Of a stretch of DNA of 8,184 nt, positions 1 through 6,264 are shown in pieces. The stretch comes from Bacillota bacterium. GTDB taxonomy: Bacteria; Bacillota_A; Clostridia; Lachnospirales; Lachnospiraceae. The stretch's first letter is position 1, and each line of letters begins with the position of its first letter. The stretch lies in NCBI GenBank assembly GCA_023443925.1, contig JAEZSL010000164.1, positions 1 to 8,184 of the forward strand. Direction: 5' to 3'. Below the pieces are notes generated by a model, which worked only from the letters and a program-made list of their open reading frames with translations, was not told the DNA's origin and did no database searches. The translations under genes and the position numbers were made by a program.

Positions 1-800
1 CAACCGGTTTTCTTGGTGAACTTTCTTTGGGACATGCCGGTTTTATGGCCATCGGAGCCTATGCCGGATCTATATTCACCCTTCATTCCAATCTGCCGGG
101 ACCCTTGGAATTCCTGTTAGGAATCCTTATTGGCGGTATCGTTGCAGCTATTTTTGGTATTGTAATCGGTGTTCCCGTATTAAGACTGAAAGGGGATTAT
201 CTTGCGATTGTAACGCTGGGTTTCGGTGAAATTATCCGCTCCATTGTTAATTTCCTTGGAATCACAGGCGGTGCCATGGGCCTAAATAAAATTCCACGCT
301 ATTCTAATTATACCTGGACCTATGCTATTATGATCGTTACACTTTTAGTTATAACCAACCTGGTAAATTCCAGACACGGAAGAGCCATCAAGTCCATTCG
401 TGATAATTATATTGCTGCTGAATCCATCGGTATTAAAGTAAGTCAGTACAAAATTCTGGCCTTTGTTATTGCTGCGTTTTTTGCCGGAATAGCAGGTGTA
501 TTATATGGACATCATTTAAGCATCGTAAAACCTGGTGATTTTGATTATAATAAATCCATAGAAATTCTTGTAATCGTTGTTCTTGGCGGTATGGGAAGCA
601 TTCGAGGTTCGGTCATAGCAGCGGTTATTTTAACCATATTACCGGAAATGCTCCGTGCGGCAGATGACTTTAGAATGTTACTGTATGCCATCGTATTAAT
701 TGCAATGATGCTGTTTAATTCCTCCTCTCTGCGTACCAGACTGGAAGAAAGCGGCAAGCTGCCAAAGCTGCCTTTCACTGCAAAACGCAACGCGAAATAA
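1..800 (+). CDS. livM: Branched-chain amino acid ABC transporter permease LivM, 5'-truncated by the window edge
   Basis: Inner-membrane permease subunit of a high-affinity branched-chain amino acid (Leu/Ile/Val) importer; in the family it pairs with LivH and the ATPases LivG and LivF. The frame is open from base 3, giving 265 visible codons before TAA at 798-800. The first residues read TGFLGELSLGHAGFMAIGAY, the conserved LivM segment that normally follows one or more N-terminal helices, so the TTG at 27 is internal and the true start lies upstream. Several hydrophobic helices follow. The cytoplasmic coupling loop, IRDNYIAAESIGIKVSQYK, is at about 363-450 and is the expected contact with the ATPases. 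The C-terminus is short and polar. livG starts 21 bp downstream, so the genes are cotranscribed. livH and the binding-protein gene would be expected upstream, outside the window. Substrate assignment is by family; related urea or amide importers have the same architecture. Confidence 0.93.
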   Translation, partial: TGFLGELSLGHAGFMAIGAYAGSIFTLHSNLPGPLEFLLGILIGGIVAAIFGIVIGVPVLRLKGDYLAIVTLGFGEIIRSIVNFLGITGGAMGLNKIPRYSNYTWTYAIMIVTLLVITNLVNSRHGRAIKSIRDNYIAAESIGIKVSQYKILAFVIAAFFAGIAGVLYGHHLSIVKPGDFDYNKSIEILVIVVLGGMGSIRGSVIAAVILTILPEMLRAADDFRMLLYAIVLIAMMLFNSSSLRTRLEESGKLPKLPFTAKRNAK

Positions 801-821
801 GAAAGGAGAAGGTGGATAAGT

Positions 822-1580
822 ATGGCTTTATTGGAAGTAAAGAATTTAGGAATCTCCTTTGGCGGTCTCAGGGCCGTTGATAATGTGAATCTTGTAATAG
901 AAAAAGGTCAGCTGTATGGCTTAATCGGGCCAAATGGTGCAGGTAAAACTACTATTTTTAATCTGTTAACCGGTGTTTACCGCCCGACGGACGGTACCAT
1001 AAAAATAGATGGTGTGGATCTTGTCGGCAAGGCTCCGTCTGAAATCTGTCAGGCAGGCATAGCCAGAACTTTTCAGAACATCCGTTTATTTAAAAAGATG
1101 ACCGTACTGGATAATGTAAAAACCGCACTGCACAATCAGAAGAAATATTCGCTTTTTACCAGTTTTCTGCATCTTCCAGCTTTCTTTAAGACAGAGCGGG
1201 AAATGGATGAAAAAGCCCTGGAGATTTTAAAGGTATTCGATTTAGATGGTCAGGCAGATTATCTGGCCAGCAATTTACCTTACGGCAAGCAGAGAAAACT
1301 GGAAATTGCAAGAGGGCTGGCAACCAACCCCAAGCTTTTACTTTTGGATGAGCCGGCTGCCGGTATGAATCCAAACGAAACAGCTGAATTAATGGAAACG
1401 ATCCGTCTGGTAAGAGACCGTTATCAGATTACCATACTTTTAATTGAACATGATATGAAACTGGTAACCGGTATTTGCGAAAAACTGCTGGTATTAAACT
1501 TTGGTACGGAGCTTGCAGCCGGTGCACCGGAAGAGGTACTAAATAATCCGGAAGTAATTACAGCATATCTTGGAGAATAA
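822..1580 (+). CDS. livG: Branched-chain amino acid ABC transporter ATP-binding protein LivG
   Basis: Cytoplasmic ATPase that, with LivF, powers branched-chain amino acid import through LivHM. The 252-residue length is normal for LivG. Visible motifs are Walker A GPNGAGKTT (36-44), Q-loop Gln85 in ARTFQNIRLF, an ABC signature at 152-157 reading LPYGKQ, Walker B KLLLLDE (171-177) and the H-loop His210 in LIEHD. The signature departs from LSGGQ, but LivG proteins generally have a Tyr in place of the first Gly here, so this is not evidence of inactivity. The insert around residues 100-130 is the family-typical stretch between the Q-loop and the signature. A purine-rich Shine-Dalgarno region (802-815) precedes the ATG. 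It lies 21 bp after livM and 27 bp before livF, so the three form one operon whose promoter is upstream of the window. Confidence 0.95.
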   Translation: MALLEVKNLGISFGGLRAVDNVNLVIEKGQLYGLIGPNGAGKTTIFNLLTGVYRPTDGTIKIDGVDLVGKAPSEICQAGIARTFQNIRLFKKMTVLDNVKTALHNQKKYSLFTSFLHLPAFFKTEREMDEKALEILKVFDLDGQADYLASNLPYGKQRKLEIARGLATNPKLLLLDEPAAGMNPNETAELMETIRLVRDRYQITILLIEHDMKLVTGICEKLLVLNFGTELAAGAPEEVLNNPEVITAYLGE

Positions 1581-1607
1581 TTAGGGAAAAGAAATGGAGG
1601 AATTTCC

Positions 1608-2318
1608 ATGGCAATGTTGACAATTAAAGACCTTCAGGTCTATTATGGAATAATACAGGCAATTAAAGGAATCTCCTTTGAAGTAAACGAAGGGGAAGTA
1701 ATTGCTTTAATCGGTGCCAATGGTGCAGGTAAGACCACAATTCTGCATACCATAACCGGTCTGGTATCTGCCAAGGCAGGAAGCATACAGTTTGAAGGAA
1801 ATGATCTGACAAAAATCCCGGCTCATAAAATTGTTTCCCTGGGTATGGCCCATGTACCGGAAGGCAGAAGAATCTTTGCAGAACTTACCGTATTTGAAAA
1901 TTTAAAAATGGGTGCCTATACCAGAAAAGACAAAAAAGAAATTGAGGATACAATCAAGAAAGTATACAAACGTTTCCCACGTCTGGAAGAAAGAAAAAAT
2001 CAGATCGCTGGAACCTTAAGCGGCGGGGAGCAGCAGATGCTGGCTATGGGCCGTGCATTGATGTCCCATCCGAGAATTATTTTGATGGATGAACCCTCCA
2101 TGGGCTTATCCCCCATCTTTGTTTCTGAAATATTTGATATAATAAAAGAAATAAGTGAAAGCGGCACCACCGTATTACTGGTAGAGCAGAATGCAAAAAA
2201 AGCATTATCCATTGCAAACCGTGCATATGTTTTAGAAACCGGTAATATTGTTTTGGAAGGCGATGCGAAAGAACTGATGAATAATGATTCCGTAAAAAAA
2301 GCATATTTGGGCGAATAA
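1608..2318 (+). CDS. livF: Branched-chain amino acid ABC transporter ATP-binding protein LivF
   Basis: Second ATPase of the LivHMGF importer, expected to heterodimerise with LivG on the cytoplasmic face. The 236-residue length is typical. Motifs: Walker A GANGAGKTT (36-44), canonical signature LSGGEQ (137-142), Walker B RIILMDE (156-162) followed by PSMGLSP. In the Q-loop position it has Glu85 in VPEGRRIF, and in the H-loop position EQN (193-195) replaces the usual His. Both substitutions are characteristic of LivF and separate it from LivG. The ATG at 1608 is chosen because ATGGAGG (1594-1600) sits 7 nt upstream; the second Met codon at 1614 would be too far away. The stop is followed by a 97-bp gap with no clear terminator, so transcription may continue into the kinase-like gene. 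Confidence 0.95.
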   Translation: MAMLTIKDLQVYYGIIQAIKGISFEVNEGEVIALIGANGAGKTTILHTITGLVSAKAGSIQFEGNDLTKIPAHKIVSLGMAHVPEGRRIFAELTVFENLKMGAYTRKDKKEIEDTIKKVYKRFPRLEERKNQIAGTLSGGEQQMLAMGRALMSHPRIILMDEPSMGLSPIFVSEIFDIIKEISESGTTVLLVEQNAKKALSIANRAYVLETGNIVLEGDAKELMNNDSVKKAYLGE

Positions 2319-2363
2319 CACGGACGATTAAAAAGTTTTACCGGAGCAGGATTTAAAAATATC

Positions 2364-2399
2364 CACATCTTTAATTTAAGTGCAGGGTACACAGATGTG
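2364..2399 (+). promoter_or_regulatory. Small inverted repeat just upstream of the kinase-like gene's ribosome binding site
   Basis: CACATCT at 2364-2370 and AGATGTG at 2393-2399 are perfect 7-bp complements separated by 22 nt. The right arm ends 6 nt before the Shine-Dalgarno GGAGG at 2406-2410. There is no T tract, so this is not a classical terminator. It could be a weak mRNA stem in the leader, an operator-like site, or chance in a 97-bp AT-rich gap. No convincing promoter was seen in 2319-2415. Confidence 0.25.
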
Positions 2400-2415
2400 A
2401 ATTAAGGAGGTTACT

Positions 2416-3039
2416 ATGGAACATTATGTAATTACCATTGCAAGGGGTTACGGCAGCGGCGGTAAGACCATGGGCAAAATGTTAGCCGAGGAGCTGGGCA
2501 TCCATTTTTATGACAGGGAACTGCTGCGTCTGGCTTCCGATGAAAGCGGCATTAACGAGGAACTATTTGGAAGAGCAGACGAACAGCTAAAAAAGAGCCT
2601 CTTATACCGGATTGCCAGAAAAGAATATAAGGGAGAATTAATCCCTCCCGACCGTGAGGACTTTGTTTCAAACGATAACCTGTTTAACTATCAGGCAAAA
2701 GTAATCCATCAGCTGGCAGAACAGGAATCCTGCATCATAGTAGGCAGATGTGCCGACTATATCCTAAAAGACCAGGATAATGTAGTCAAAATATTTGTCC
2801 ATGCCTCGGTTGAGGATTGCGTCGGAAGACTAAAAGGCCTGTTCAGCCTGCCGGAGAAAGACCTGGAGAAAAAAGTCATAACAACAGACAAACGCCGTGC
2901 CGCCTATTACAAATACTATACCGGCCGCAACTGGGAAGACGCCCAGAACTACGACCTGTGCCTTAACAGCCAGCAGTTAGGCTTTGATAAATGCGTTCAG
3001 ATCGTAAAAAATTATCTGGATATCCGTTTTCAGAAATAA
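2416..3039 (+). CDS. Cytidylate-kinase-like P-loop protein
   Basis: A 207-residue protein of the cytidylate-kinase-like family common in Clostridia. The P-loop is at 11-18 (GYGSGGKT), after the starting strand YVITIAR. A FYDRELL segment (31-37) corresponds to the nucleoside-binding DR motif, IIVGRCADYIL (107-117) is the core strand and helix, and a basic, Tyr-rich stretch at 159-173 (DKRRAAYYKYY, then GRNW) fits the lid region. The Shine-Dalgarno AAGGAGG (2404-2410) lies 5 nt before the ATG. The family resembles CMP kinase (CMP/dCMP plus ATP to the diphosphates) but is distinct from Cmk proper, and its real substrate is not established, so no symbol is given. It starts 97 bp after livF and may share the transcript. 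A link to amino acid uptake is not evident. No clear terminator directly follows the stop. Confidence 0.85.
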   Translation: MEHYVITIARGYGSGGKTMGKMLAEELGIHFYDRELLRLASDESGINEELFGRADEQLKKSLLYRIARKEYKGELIPPDREDFVSNDNLFNYQAKVIHQLAEQESCIIVGRCADYILKDQDNVVKIFVHASVEDCVGRLKGLFSLPEKDLEKKVITTDKRRAAYYKYYTGRNWEDAQNYDLCLNSQQLGFDKCVQIVKNYLDIRFQK

Positions 3040-3227
3040 TTATTTATTACCAATAGTATATAATTCGAATATATTTTAAGTCTCAAAGAGTAAGTTTCTA
3101 TAACTAAGGATATATTCAGTGAGTATGGCTGAAAGATAGGTCTCCACTAAATAACGTGTCCACTGTTACGGGTAAATTATAAAATATGCATTAGCAAACC
3201 GCGAATTAAATACAAAAGTAATAAAGC
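3040..3227. other. AT-rich intergenic segment with nothing recognised
   Basis: From the kinase-like stop codon to the tandem repeat no gene, RNA gene, promoter or terminator could be supported. A 12-bp AT palindrome overlaps the stop codon (3034-3045) but has no GC stem and no T run. A very short ATG frame near 3126 (five codons including stop) lacks a suitably spaced ribosome binding site. Confidence 0.6.
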
Positions 3228-3317
3228 AAAAATATAAATAATAATAAAAACATAAATAATAATAAAAATATAAGTAAGACTAAAAATAAAAGTAATATTA
3301 AAAGTAATATGAATGTG
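3228..3317. repeat. Degenerate 18-bp AT-rich tandem repeat, about five units
   Basis: Successive 18-base units begin at 3228, 3246, 3264, 3282 and 3300. The first two (AAAAATATAAATAATAAT and AAAAACATAAATAATAAT) differ at one base. Later units keep the A5 start and drift toward AAAAGTAATATT-like ends. Only about 9 of the 90 bases are G or C. Similar but poorer copies seem to continue to about 3345. The frame is not conserved as coding. It may be slippage-generated filler, a bendable A-tract region or an UP-element-like stretch; no function can be assigned. Confidence 0.7.
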
Positions 3318-3375
3318 GTATAAAAAGTAAGATTAAAAGTTTTAAAATAATACTATAAACAATAGTAAAACAATT

Positions 3376-3456
3376 ATAAAAAGCTGCCCAGGAATGGAAC
3401 ATTACAATGCCAATGTAAAAACTTTGTAAAACCTCATCCACGGCAGCTTTCTTATA
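3376..3456. terminator. Long-stemmed hairpin, possible bidirectional terminator or structured RNA
   Basis: AAAGCTGCC (3380-3388) pairs perfectly with GGCAGCTTT (3442-3450). The stem extends outward, with C3451 bulged, through ATAA (3376-3379) and TTAT (3452-3455). Inward, after a 2x2 internal loop, GGA(A)TGG (3391-3397) pairs with CTCATCC region bases 3434-3439, using one bulge and one G-T pair. On the + strand the stem is followed by a weak T-rich stretch; read on the - strand it is followed by TTTTTATAATTGTTTT, a better termination tract. The apical loop is long and has alternative small stems (TTACA 3402-3406 with TGTAA 3414-3418, or TTACAA 3402-3407 with TTGTAA 3424-3429). It could end the liv/kinase transcript, shield the region from antisense transcription, or be part of a larger element with the adjacent palindrome. 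Confidence 0.5.
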
Positions 3457-3511
3457 TTATAACTATTTACACAAAAAATAAAATCAAACATACATACCAG
3501 CCAAAGACTAA

Positions 3512-3723
3512 GGCGGGTGTCTGGTGGTGGGGGAGGGGTATTATATTGGATAGGTTCCTGAGGGTACTTAAACTTCAGGAAATGCGCCAAGGGAGAAAAG
3601 CGTAACTGTTTGAGTGTAACGAGTTTTACACTTTTCTCCCTGCCATAAGCATTTTCTGAAGTTTATTAGTACCCCCAGGGTTCTATCCCCATAATACCCC
3701 TCCCCCACCACCAGACGCCCGCC
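3512..3723. repeat. 212-bp fold-back palindrome with GC-rich terminal inverted repeats (MITE-like or structured RNA)
   Basis: The left arm (3512-3600) is complementary to the right arm (3631-3723). The outer 33 bases, 3512-3544 versus 3691-3723, match at 32 of 33 positions, and the exception is T3518/G3717, which can wobble-pair. The middle (about 3545-3589 versus 3642-3690) is diverged with bulges, but recognisable blocks remain, such as AAACTTCAG against CTGAAGTTT. The apex is an 11-bp perfect stem, AGGGAGAAAAG (3590-3600) with CTTTTCTCCCT (3631-3641). Inside it a competing 7-bp hairpin is possible (AGTGTAA 3613-3619 with TTACACT 3626-3632). About 21 of the first 27 bases are G or C, in sharp contrast to the flanks. 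No transposase, T tract or obvious target duplication is seen. Likely a non-autonomous fold-back element or a transcribed structured RNA; identity is unknown. Confidence 0.8.
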
Positions 3724-3742
3724 GCATTATTTAAACAACGAA

Positions 3743-3759
3743 GTATTGCAATTCAATAC
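3743..3759. promoter_or_regulatory. Operator-like palindrome over the -35 box
   Basis: GTATTG (3743-3748) and CAATAC (3754-3759) are perfect 6-bp inverted repeats separated by CAATT. The central A/T bases also pair, so 7 of 8 half-site positions are symmetric. The site covers the whole -35 hexamer of the aminotransferase promoter, the usual placement of a repressor operator. The regulator is not identifiable from this window, and chance occurrence in AT-rich DNA is possible. Confidence 0.45.
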
Positions 3760-3775
3760 GTTACTGTGCTATACT
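3746..3775 (+). promoter_or_regulatory. Sigma-A-type promoter of the aminotransferase gene (extended -10)
   Basis: The -35 candidate TTGCAA (3746-3751) and the -10 TATACT (3770-3775) are separated by 18 bp. TGC immediately before the -10 gives an extended -10 element. Transcription would begin near 3782, leaving a leader of about 39 nt before the ATG at 3821. The promoter starts only 22 bp after the fold-back palindrome ends, so the palindrome is not part of this transcript but could influence its initiation. Confidence 0.65.
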
Positions 3776-3820
3776 AAATCAAATTAGAAAAGTTACAATA
3801 ATAGAAAAGAGGGTGCTGTA

Positions 3821-5008
3821 ATGATATCAAAAAAGATGGTTGGATTAGTGCAAAATAGCTCCGTAATACGGGCAATGTTTGAAGAAGGGAAAAAACTCGC
3901 TTCCATATACGGACCTGAAAATGTTTACGATTTCAGCCTTGGCAATCCCAGTGTGGAACCACCCAAAGCCGTAAAGGATGCGGTAATAGAGATAATAAAT
4001 GAGGAAAATGCTAATCTAGTCCACGGTTATATGAATAATTCCGGTTACGAAGATGTCCGCAGGGCCATAGCCCATTCCATTAATAAAAAATATACCACCT
4101 CTTTTAGCGAAGAGAATATTATCATGACCGTTGGTGCTGCCGGGGGATTGAATGTTGTACTGAAAACTTTACTAAATCCCGGGGACGAAGTAATTGTTTT
4201 CGCACCGTTCTTTGGAGAGTACCGCAATTATGTAAGTAACTTCGACGGTGAACTGGTGATTGTAAGCCCTAATACATCTACCTTCCAGCCCGACCTGGCT
4301 GAATTTGAAAAGAAAATAACAGCAAAAACAAAGGCAGTTATCGTTAATACACCCAATAACCCTACCGGAGTTATCTATTCGGAGGCAACCATCCTTTCCC
4401 TGGCTGAAATCTTAAACCGGAAGCAGGCTGAACTTGGTACATCCATCTATTTAATCTCCGATGAGCCGTACCGTGAACTGGTTTACGATGGAGCACAAGT
4501 GCCATATCTGACAAAATATTATAAGAATACCATTGTTGGCTATTCATACAGCAAATCCTTATCTCTACCGGGTGAGAGAATCGGATATCTGGTAATTCCA
4601 AAGGAAGTAGACGATTATTCTGATGTTACTGCGGCAGCCAATGTTGCCAACCGCATTTTGGGATTTGTAAATGCCCCGTCCCTCATACAGAGGGTAGTAG
4701 CAAAATGTCTGGATTCCGAAGTAGATGTATCCGTATATAACCGCAACCGGGAACTGTTATATAATAACTTAACCGAATATGGATATACCTGCGTAAAACC
4801 CCAGGGAGCTTTTTATCTCTTTGTCAAAGCACTGGAGGAAGACGACAAAGCTTTCTGTACGGCAGCGAAAAAGCATAACATACTTATCGTTCCCGGTTCC
4901 ACCTTTGGCTGTCCGGGCTATGCAAGAATCGCCTACTGCGTAAATTATAAAACCATTGAAGGTTCCCTGGCCGGTTTTAAGAAGCTGGCAGAGGAATACC
5001 GGGCTTAA
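3821..5008 (+). CDS. PLP-dependent class I/II aminotransferase (aspartate/aromatic-type)
   Basis: Cytosolic transaminase of fold-type I, transferring an amino group from an amino acid to a 2-oxo acid through pyridoxal phosphate. The 395-residue length is normal for the class. Seen: phosphate-binding GAAGG (105-109), NTPNNPTG (176-183) with cofactor Asn180, SDEPY (213-217) with Asp214 and Tyr217, the Schiff-base lysine Lys245 in YSYSKSLSLPGERIGY, Arg253 for the PLP phosphate, and Arg369 (ARIAYC) at the position that normally binds the substrate alpha-carboxylate. The likely donor is aspartate, aromatic or alanine-type, but the sequence does not settle this, so no symbol is given. The ATG at 3821 is preceded by AGAGGG (3808-3813) at 7 nt. 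It has its own promoter and operator-like site. hisC, another fold-type I enzyme, begins 180 bp downstream. Confidence 0.9.
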   Translation: MISKKMVGLVQNSSVIRAMFEEGKKLASIYGPENVYDFSLGNPSVEPPKAVKDAVIEIINEENANLVHGYMNNSGYEDVRRAIAHSINKKYTTSFSEENIIMTVGAAGGLNVVLKTLLNPGDEVIVFAPFFGEYRNYVSNFDGELVIVSPNTSTFQPDLAEFEKKITAKTKAVIVNTPNNPTGVIYSEATILSLAEILNRKQAELGTSIYLISDEPYRELVYDGAQVPYLTKYYKNTIVGYSYSKSLSLPGERIGYLVIPKEVDDYSDVTAAANVANRILGFVNAPSLIQRVVAKCLDSEVDVSVYNRNRELLYNNLTEYGYTCVKPQGAFYLFVKALEEDDKAFCTAAKKHNILIVPGSTFGCPGYARIAYCVNYKTIEGSLAGFKKLAEEYRA

Positions 5009-5094
5009 TTTGAGTAATATTTCTGTAAAAACCAAGTATTTATTCATATCCTTATAGAATGTTAAAGCTAGGTAAGAGCTGTATTCGAAGACAA

Positions 5095-5188
5095 TATAAT
5101 GAAGATGGGAGATTAGGTTGATAAATAAAAAACTTATTTCAACATCCTGATTTGTACGTGCGCCTAAGCGCACAGATGGGAGTTTAAG
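5095..5188 (+). promoter_or_regulatory. hisC leader: possible -10 box, tiny ORF and GC-rich hairpin
   Basis: The 180-bp gap 5009-5188 has no clear terminator after the aminotransferase. A consensus TATAAT at 5095-5100 lacks a good -35 at 16-18 bp, so an internal promoter is uncertain. GTGCGC (5158-5163) and GCGCAC (5168-5173) form a 6-bp stem with a CTAA tetraloop, ending 4 nt before the hisC Shine-Dalgarno GGGAG (5178-5182). AGATGGGAG occurs twice (5103-5111 and 5174-5182). The first copy is followed at 6 nt by a TTG-started 10-codon frame (5118-5150, MINKKLISTS) with no His codons. No T-box or His-attenuator features were found. Confidence 0.3.
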
Positions 5189-6253
5189 ATGAAGACATGG
5201 GAAAATAATATCAGAAAAATAACTCCCTACGTACCGGGAGAGCAGCCGGATTCACCCGGAATGATAAAAATTAATACCAACGAAAATCCGTATACTCCGG
5301 CCCCCGGAGTATTAAGAGCAATACAGGAATTTCAGGTGGATAAATTAAGATTATATCCGGACCCCACCGCTCAGAAACTGGTAAAGGCTTTGGCAGATTA
5401 TTATAAACTGGAGGGAAATCAGGTTTTTGTCGGAGTGGGCTCGGATGATGTTCTGGCAATGGCATTTATGACATTTTTTAATTCGGACAAGCCGATTCTC
5501 TTTCCGGACATTACCTATTCTTTTTACGATGTATGGGCGGAGTTGTTCCATATTCCCTATGAACGGCCGGCCCTGGATGATAATTTCAGGCTTCGGAAAG
5601 AAGATTATTACAGGGAAAACGGAGGCTTAGTAATTGCCAATCCCAATGCTCCCACATCCATTGCAGAAGAGCTTGATTTTATAAGAGACCTCCTGGAACA
5701 TAACCAGGATTCCGTGGTAATCGTTGATGAGGCCTACATTGATTTTGGCGGCACCAGTGCCTTAAAGCTGATTAACGAATTCGATAACCTGTTAGTGGTA
5801 CAGACCTTTTCCAAATCCCGTTCCATGGCCGGAATGCGGATTGGTTTTGCCATGGGTAATCCCCTGCTGATTAAAGCCTTAAATGATGTAAAATATTCGT
5901 ATAATTCTTATACCATGAACCTACCCTCCATTTATTATGGAGTGGAGGCAGTAAAAGACGATGAATATTTTAAAGCCTGCACCGGCCGGATTATAAAAAC
6001 CAGAGAATGGGTAAAAGAAGAATTGAAGAGACTGGGATTTCAATTTCCGGATTCTAAAACGAACTTTATTTTTGCAAAACACAGTACAATTCCCGCGGAG
6101 AAAATATTTACGGCTTTAAAAGAGGAGAACATTTTTGTCAGATATTTCAGCAAACCCAGAATTGATAATTATCTGAGGATAACCATAGGTACTGACGAGG
6201 AAATGACAAAGGTGTTAAAAGTTTTGGAACAAATTATAGCTATTTTTTCATAA
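5189..6253 (+). CDS. hisC: Histidinol-phosphate aminotransferase (HisC-like)
   Basis: PLP enzyme of fold-type I that in histidine biosynthesis converts imidazole acetol phosphate plus glutamate to histidinol phosphate plus 2-oxoglutarate. The 354-residue length suits HisC. The N-terminal IRKITPYVPGEQ (8-19) and NTNENPY (29-35) are HisC hallmarks. Further motifs: LYPDP (55-59), GSDD (84-87) in the phosphate-binding turn, NPNAPTS (151-157), VDEAYIDF (179-186) with Asp180 and Tyr183, the PLP lysine Lys209 in QTFSKSRSMAGMRIGFA, Arg217, and Arg330 in YLRITIG for the substrate carboxylate. The ATG at 5189 has GGGAG 6 nt upstream. It is not in a his operon here, so it may serve histidine synthesis as a detached gene or also act on aromatic amino acids, as some HisC relatives do. 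An intrinsic terminator follows directly. Confidence 0.85.
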   Translation: MKTWENNIRKITPYVPGEQPDSPGMIKINTNENPYTPAPGVLRAIQEFQVDKLRLYPDPTAQKLVKALADYYKLEGNQVFVGVGSDDVLAMAFMTFFNSDKPILFPDITYSFYDVWAELFHIPYERPALDDNFRLRKEDYYRENGGLVIANPNAPTSIAEELDFIRDLLEHNQDSVVIVDEAYIDFGGTSALKLINEFDNLLVVQTFSKSRSMAGMRIGFAMGNPLLIKALNDVKYSYNSYTMNLPSIYYGVEAVKDDEYFKACTGRIIKTREWVKEELKRLGFQFPDSKTNFIFAKHSTIPAEKIFTALKEENIFVRYFSKPRIDNYLRITIGTDEEMTKVLKVLEQIIAIFS

Positions 6254-6264
6254 TAAATACATGA

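Noticed and set aside
27..29. TTG as the start of livM
   Set aside because: The frame is open upstream to the window edge and the preceding residues (TGFLGELS) match the conserved LivM segment, so the gene starts outside the window.
1275..1293. LivG signature LPYGKQ as a sign of a defective ATPase
   Set aside because: Variants with Tyr at this position are usual in LivG proteins, and the Walker A, Walker B and H-loop residues are intact.
2000..2392. 130-codon open frame on the - strand opposite livF
   Set aside because: It overlaps the conserved signature and Walker B codons of livF on the other strand and has no family resemblance.
3228..3345. CRISPR-like array
   Set aside because: The units are contiguous 18-bp AT-rich repeats with no unique spacers and no cas genes nearby.
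3402..3590. 62-codon open frame on the - strand with a proline run
   Set aside because: It lies inside the palindrome and the neighbouring hairpin. The Pro run is simply the translation of the G-rich arm, and I saw no ribosome binding site or family resemblance.
3512..3723. The palindrome as a simple rho-independent terminator
   Set aside because: No T tract follows on either strand, and 90-base arms are far longer than a terminator needs.
3505..3735. Target-site duplication around the palindrome
   Set aside because: Flanks (GACTAA on the left, GCATTATTT on the right) share no convincing direct repeat, so insertion is not proven by the ends.
4769..5173. 134-codon open frame on the - strand across the end of the aminotransferase gene
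   Set aside because: It is antisense to a well-supported coding sequence, has no recognisable protein motif, and is explained as a shadow frame.
5009..5188. His T-box or attenuator upstream of hisC
   Set aside because: No T-box core sequence, no terminator/antiterminator pair with a T tract, and no run of His codons.
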